A DNA stretch of 64,000 nucleotides from Dolichospermum flos-aquae CCAP 1403/13F (GTDB lineage Bacteria > Cyanobacteriota > Cyanobacteriia > Cyanobacteriales > Nostocaceae): positions 4,345,334-4,409,333 of the forward strand of contig NZ_CP051206.1 in the NCBI RefSeq assembly GCF_012516395.1, in the 5' to 3' direction. Below, piece by piece: positions 58,611 to 64,000 of this stretch; positions within the stretch are counted from its first letter, which is position 1, and every line of letters begins with the position of its first letter. The position numbers and the translations under genes were made by a program. Under the pieces are notes generated by a model. The model made no database searches, was not told the DNA's origin, and saw only the letters and a program-made list of their open reading frames with translations.

Positions 58611-58980
58611 AAGGCTTAACCCACAACCTGGGATTCATGAGCAACTTTAAAAATAAATCAAAATGAATAGTTTGGTGACTAAGCATGATTTATGGCATTG
58701 TTAAGATTTGAACAACTAACTAAAATACTTACCACAACATCTTGACAAAAATCTTCCTGTATATAATCAAGCATTCAGCCGTCAGCCTTCAGCTATCAGA
58801 TTTTAAGACGGAAATACAGGTAATTAAAACTAATTGCCTGGGTGTAACTTCAAGAAAATGAATAATTCGTCTTCTTTACTCCTGTTCTTGGCTGACTACT
58901 GATAGCTGATAGCTTACACCAGTCAAGATGTTTACCAATAGTAGCTTCTTTGAATTTGAATTTTGAATTGAGTTGTATAT
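58611..58980. other. Divergent gap between rbcR and nnrU
   Basis: 370 bp holding the two promoters. Heptamer-like words (CAGCCGTCAGCCTTCAGC near 58778; TGATAGCTGATAGC near 58897) are present. No gene. Confidence 0.5.
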
Positions 58981-59697
58981 ATGATGTCCAATCCTTGGTT
59001 TACCTCCAGTCATTTTGTCATACTAGGGTTACAATTAGTTTTTGCGATCGCCCATAGCGGGGGGGCTGCTGTGCGTCCTTGGGCAGAAAAATACCTTGGA
59101 CCGAGGCTTTATCGCATTATCTTTGCATTAATTAGCCTGCCTTTGGCTGTGATCTTAATTGTTTACTTTTTTAATCACCGTTACGATGGCTGGCAACTTT
59201 GGCAGGTACAAGGTATACCAGGAGTGGGAGCATTAGTTTGGGTACTATCAGCTATATCCTTTTTATTTTTATATCCTGCTACCTTCAATCTACTAGAAAT
59301 TGCGGCTATTCAAAAGCCCCAAGTTCATCTTTATGAAACAGGGATTATCCGTATTACCCGTCATCCCCAAATGGTAGGACAGGTTATTTGGTGTGTAGCC
59401 CATACCCTGTGGTTAGGAACTAGTTTCACTCTTGTTACCTCAATCGGTTTAGTAATACATCACCTATTTGGAGTATGGCATGGCGATCGCCGTTTAAGTC
59501 AACGCTATGGAGAAGCTTTTGAGATGGTCAAACAACGGACTTCGATTATCCCCTTTCAAGCGATTATTGATGGCCGTCAATCTTGGAACTGGGAAGAATT
59601 TCTCCGCCCTGCTTATTTAGGAGTTGCCATTTTTACTGGTCTATTATGGTGGTCGCACCCCTTGTTATTAGTGGCAACAAGTAGGATAATGTGGTAG
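58981..59697 (+). CDS. NnrU-family membrane protein (Z-ISO-like)
   Basis: 238-aa polytopic membrane protein with about six helices. NnrU family marks: AIAHSGGAAVRP, GPRLYRIIFALIS, RITRHPQMVGQVIWCVAHTL (conserved His), and HLFGVWHGDRRLSQRYGE. The plant relative Z-ISO isomerises zeta-carotene at the 15-cis bond with heme. In cyanobacteria the function is less clear. It sits between rbcR and the trx-ndhF genes. Confidence 0.85.
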   Translation: MMSNPWFTSSHFVILGLQLVFAIAHSGGAAVRPWAEKYLGPRLYRIIFALISLPLAVILIVYFFNHRYDGWQLWQVQGIPGVGALVWVLSAISFLFLYPATFNLLEIAAIQKPQVHLYETGIIRITRHPQMVGQVIWCVAHTLWLGTSFTLVTSIGLVIHHLFGVWHGDRRLSQRYGEAFEMVKQRTSIIPFQAIIDGRQSWNWEEFLRPAYLGVAIFTGLLWWSHPLLLVATSRIMW

Positions 59698-60149
59698 TTT
59701 ACTCTGATCCCCAAGATCAACAAAACATATAAATTTAATAGAACTTTGTGCTGATCACTTGCTACCAAAACAATGTATGATAGACTCAAACATATATCAT
59801 TAAACTGTTGAAAACTGGGATTGGGGAAAGAATTTATCCGCCAGGCTGAAGTGGGTTTTATGGTAGACAAAAAGTCACCATCTACCTTAGTCGAAACGGT
59901 AAATAAATATCAATGTATAGACTGCACCCAGCCGCGCTCTCAGCATTGTAAAATTTTTCACAAGCAATAGCAATCAGGATTGGAAATGGAGAACAGCCAG
60001 CGCGACAATCACGGTGGCTTTTTTGTCAGCAGGAAAACATGAAAATCCTCAATTTAAAATTTAAACCCCAAAATGGGATAACTTACCAATTTGCTGCTGC
60101 TGACAGCTAATTTTGAGATAAAAACCTTATAATCACGAGAGGCATCATA
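59698..60149. other. Gap between nnrU and thioredoxin-like gene
   Basis: 450 bp. Only a weak 36-codon frame (59860-59970) is found. Nothing else recognised. Confidence 0.45.
59860..59970 (+). CDS. Possible 36-aa Cys-containing peptide
   Basis: A short frame MVDKKSPSTLVETV... ending HCKIFHKQ, with CIDC and a later His-Cys pair that could bind metal. No clear ribosome-binding site. Coding status is uncertain. Confidence 0.25.
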   Translation: MVDKKSPSTLVETVNKYQCIDCTQPRSQHCKIFHKQ

Positions 60150-60548
60150 GTGTTGTCGGTTAATGAACGGACATTTACTCAAGAAGTTTTAGAATCTTCA
60201 GTTCCTGTTTTGGTTAATTTTGAAGCGCCCTGGTGTGGACTATGTCGCATCATTCACCCGCTATTATTACAATTCCAGGCTGAATGTGGTGATGAACTTA
60301 AATTGGTGGGAGTCAACGCTGACCAAAATTTTAAGTTGTCTAATACCTATAGACTGAAATCACTACCGACTTTACTATTAATTGAAAAAGGTATAGTCAA
60401 ACAACGTTTAGAAGGTTTTCCCGGTAAAGACGATTTACGTCAAGCCTTAGAAGCAATTAAATTCACCTATACAAGTCACGAGAAAATAGGTATAGCAGGA
60501 GTCAGGGGGCAGGGAGCAGGGGGAAAGAATTATTCCAATCACAACTGA
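60150..60548 (+). CDS. Thioredoxin-like protein
   Basis: 132-aa thioredoxin fold. FEAPWCGLCRIIHPLLLQF holds the active site as WCGLC, in place of the usual WCGPC, so redox potential may differ. The cis-Pro motif SLPTLLLIEKG and the closing helix DDLRQALEAI complete the fold. The last 20 residues (GVRGQGAGGKNYSNHN part) come from a G-rich repeat and are not part of the family. Start is GTG at 60150. Upstream of ndhF. Confidence 0.85.
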   Translation: MLSVNERTFTQEVLESSVPVLVNFEAPWCGLCRIIHPLLLQFQAECGDELKLVGVNADQNFKLSNTYRLKSLPTLLLIEKGIVKQRLEGFPGKDDLRQALEAIKFTYTSHEKIGIAGVRGQGAGGKNYSNHN

Positions 60549-60567
60549 CAACTAACAACTGACAACT

Positions 60568-60640
60568 GTACGGGCGAAGCATTTGGAGAACTATTTTTGG
60601 CAATGACCGATAATTTATCTTCCAAATGCTTCGCCCCTAC
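60568..60640. repeat. 73-bp palindromic MITE-like element, copy 2
   Basis: Reverse-complement copy of 10663-10735, equal in length and nearly identical. Confidence 0.85.
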
Positions 60641-60778
60641 TAACAACTGACCAAATATAAAACCATGCTTAACACTCCACCTAAAGGGTATCAGGTGGGG
60701 TATTTTATCCTCAAGGGTGTGTGTCACAATTATTAGCAGTTCTGATTATTCAGTTAACTCAAGTTTGAAGTGGGAAAA

Positions 60779-60794
60779 TTCAAGCTAACTTGAA
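60779..60794. promoter_or_regulatory. Perfect inverted repeat upstream of ndhF, possible LysR operator
   Basis: TTCAAGCTAACTTGAA has 6-bp perfect arms around CTAA. A related half site, TCAAGTTTGAAG, lies about 20 bp upstream. LysR regulators such as RbcR/NdhR bind palindromes of this kind, and one is encoded 2 kb away. Binding is inferred. Confidence 0.35.
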
Positions 60795-60917
60795 AGTATT
60801 GGGCTATCAGAAGTAGCTTATTTCTTTTCAATCAGCAATCCCCAATTGAATTTTCATTTTTTGGGCATCTTCTCAATTCAATATATTTGTACAGAATTCT
60901 AAAAGTAGGCGTTAGTG

Positions 60918-62996
<2,079 letters not shown>

Positions 62997-63004
62997 TTTT
63001 AATG

Positions 63005-63023
63005 GGGGCGGTTTGTCCGCCCC
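63005..63023 (+). terminator. Hairpin after ndhF
   Basis: GGGGCGG and CCGCCCC arms around TTTGT, 8 bp after the ndhF stop. A purine-rich repeat follows at 63077-63130, related to 23455-23515. Confidence 0.6.
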
Positions 63024-63207
63024 TGGATTATGAAGGTTTCGCGCAAAGACGCTAAGGAGCAAAGGCGCAGGGTTAATGAACCACGAAGGGACGAAGGACA
63101 CGAAGGAAGAAGGAAGGAAGAAGGAAGGAATATAGATAATGTTGCATATAGGTTTATTTGAGTTAAGATTGCTAAATAAGGTATAAAAACATCTATTTTC
63201 ATCTACC

Positions 63208-64000
63208 ATGTGGACACCCCATCAATCTATTAATGACGGTAAATATATTATTCAAAATGTTTTGGGTGAAGGTGGTTTTGGGATTACCTATAGCGCCAGA
63301 GAAACAAGTACCGGGGAAATAGTCGCTATCAAAACTTTGAACGGGAAGCGACAAAGGGCTAAGGATTTTCCTAAGCAACAAGAAAGATTTGTTAATGAGG
63401 CTTTTAATCTCCGCGCTTTTTCTCATCCCCATATTGTCAAAGTCTATAAGATGATTCAGGAAGATGGACTTTGGGGAATGGTGATGGAATTTATTGATGG
63501 TGTAGATTTGAATGATTATGTGGATGAAAATGGTCAATTATCGGAAGATGATGCACTATTATATATTGACCAAATCGGACAAGCTTTGGAATATATTCAC
63601 CAACAAGATGGGATGATTCATCGGGATATCAAACCCCATAATATGGTCTTACGTCGCGGCAAAAAGGAAGCGGTTTTAGTTGATTTTGGTTTAGCTTGTA
63701 ATATTGATAAATTCACAACTAGGGATGGACGCACCCCTGGTTATGCACCACCAGAACAGTATACTCCTGGTGAACAGTTAGGTTTTTATACGGATGTTTA
63801 TGCTTTAGCGACAACACTTTATTATTTATTGACTGCGGATGGAATGAAAGATAAGGATGAATATATACATGAGTCCATTATTCGCAAGTATAGTTCTTTA
63901 GCTTTAAAGCCACCACAATATTATAATTCTCGCATTAGTGACAGAGTGAATGATGCGATTATTAAGGGTATGGAGTTGGAAGTAGAAAACCGTCCTCAAA
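63208..64000 (+). CDS. Ser/Thr protein kinase, N-terminal part
   Basis: Open from ATG 63208 to the window edge, so the C-terminus is missing. All kinase motifs are present: Gly loop LGEGGFGITYSARE, VAIKTL, HRDIKPHNMVL, DFGLAC, and PGYAPPEQY in place of the APE motif, then DVYALATTLYYLLT. Unlike the two other kinase genes in this window, it has no zinc ribbon and its catalytic core is intact. What domain follows the kinase cannot be seen. Confidence 0.92.
   Translation, partial: MWTPHQSINDGKYIIQNVLGEGGFGITYSARETSTGEIVAIKTLNGKRQRAKDFPKQQERFVNEAFNLRAFSHPHIVKVYKMIQEDGLWGMVMEFIDGVDLNDYVDENGQLSEDDALLYIDQIGQALEYIHQQDGMIHRDIKPHNMVLRRGKKEAVLVDFGLACNIDKFTTRDGRTPGYAPPEQYTPGEQLGFYTDVYALATTLYYLLTADGMKDKDEYIHESIIRKYSSLALKPPQYYNSRISDRVNDAIIKGMELEVENRPQ

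Larger units (their letters stand above)
60549..60917. other. ndhF upstream region
   Basis: Holds the 73-bp MITE copy (60568-60640), a CCACCT...AGGTGG hairpin near 60678-60698 and the candidate operator at 60779-60794. The ndhF promoter must lie here. Confidence 0.5.

Overview
The window reads as chromosomal DNA of a cyanobacterium, most likely a filamentous Nostocales strain (Anabaena/Nostoc/Dolichospermum type). The grounds are AT-rich DNA, many HIP1 octamers (GCGATCGC), short tandem heptanucleotide repeats and many dispersed palindromic repeats. The gene set also fits: ndhF, an NblB-like protein, heme oxygenase, a ChlH/CobN-type chelatase subunit, an AgrE/ArgZ arginine dihydrolase, an SLH-domain porin and an rbcR-type LysR regulator. 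No tRNA, rRNA or CRISPR array was recognised. The exact genus cannot be fixed by eye.

Layout: 1-5.6 kb holds phoU, an outer-membrane porin and the glycolate oxidase pair glcE-glcF. At 5.76-7.97 kb lies a complete IS1634-type insertion sequence with 31-bp inverted ends. From 8.1 to 15 kb are housekeeping and small genes (folP, tpiA, a HEAT-repeat NblB-like protein, a CBS protein, a Nudix hydrolase, an SLH plus GHL10 glycoside hydrolase) and a 53-codon zinc-knuckle protein. At 15.3-19.3 kb, on the minus strand, is a thiazole/oxazole-modified microcin (TOMM) operon: a Cys-Gly-rich precursor, an E1-like cyclodehydratase partner, YcaO and a SagB-type oxidase. It is followed on the plus strand by three transport genes (ABC exporter, HlyD adaptor, MacB-type permease) that could export the product.

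From 24.8 to 42 kb the content is more accessory: a large ChlH/CobN-type protein carrying two repeat-derived peptides, an amidase, a Uma2 protein, a kinase-SUMF1 gene broken by one in-frame stop, a 100-bp tandem repeat array, an Rpn-family nuclease, an agrE gene broken by a 1-base insertion inside a HIP1 site, an orphan DUF104 antitoxin with only the first codons of its PIN toxin left, an overlapping AAA-ATPase plus PD-(D/E)XK-like pair, and a beta-propeller/RTX protein.

From 42 to 64 kb there is mostly core metabolism: 1-Cys peroxiredoxin, glmM, heme oxygenase, a dinucleotide-binding oxidoreductase, polA, dus, a HAD phosphatase, a DALR-domain protein, a Crp-family regulator, a PstS-like protein with a decayed second copy, a kinase lacking its catalytic loop, rbcR, nnrU, a thioredoxin-like gene, ndhF and the start of another kinase. 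A convincing unannotated small RNA gene (own promoter and terminator) sits at about 53.26-53.33 kb on the minus strand.

Repeats shape the window throughout. The same few palindromic or tandem elements sit in most intergenic gaps and have entered coding sequences, adding start or end tails or internal peptides. Three genes are clearly broken (kinase-SUMF1, agrE, the VapC toxin), one kinase is truncated and one pstS copy is a relic, so the genome looks actively decaying or the assembly has a few errors.
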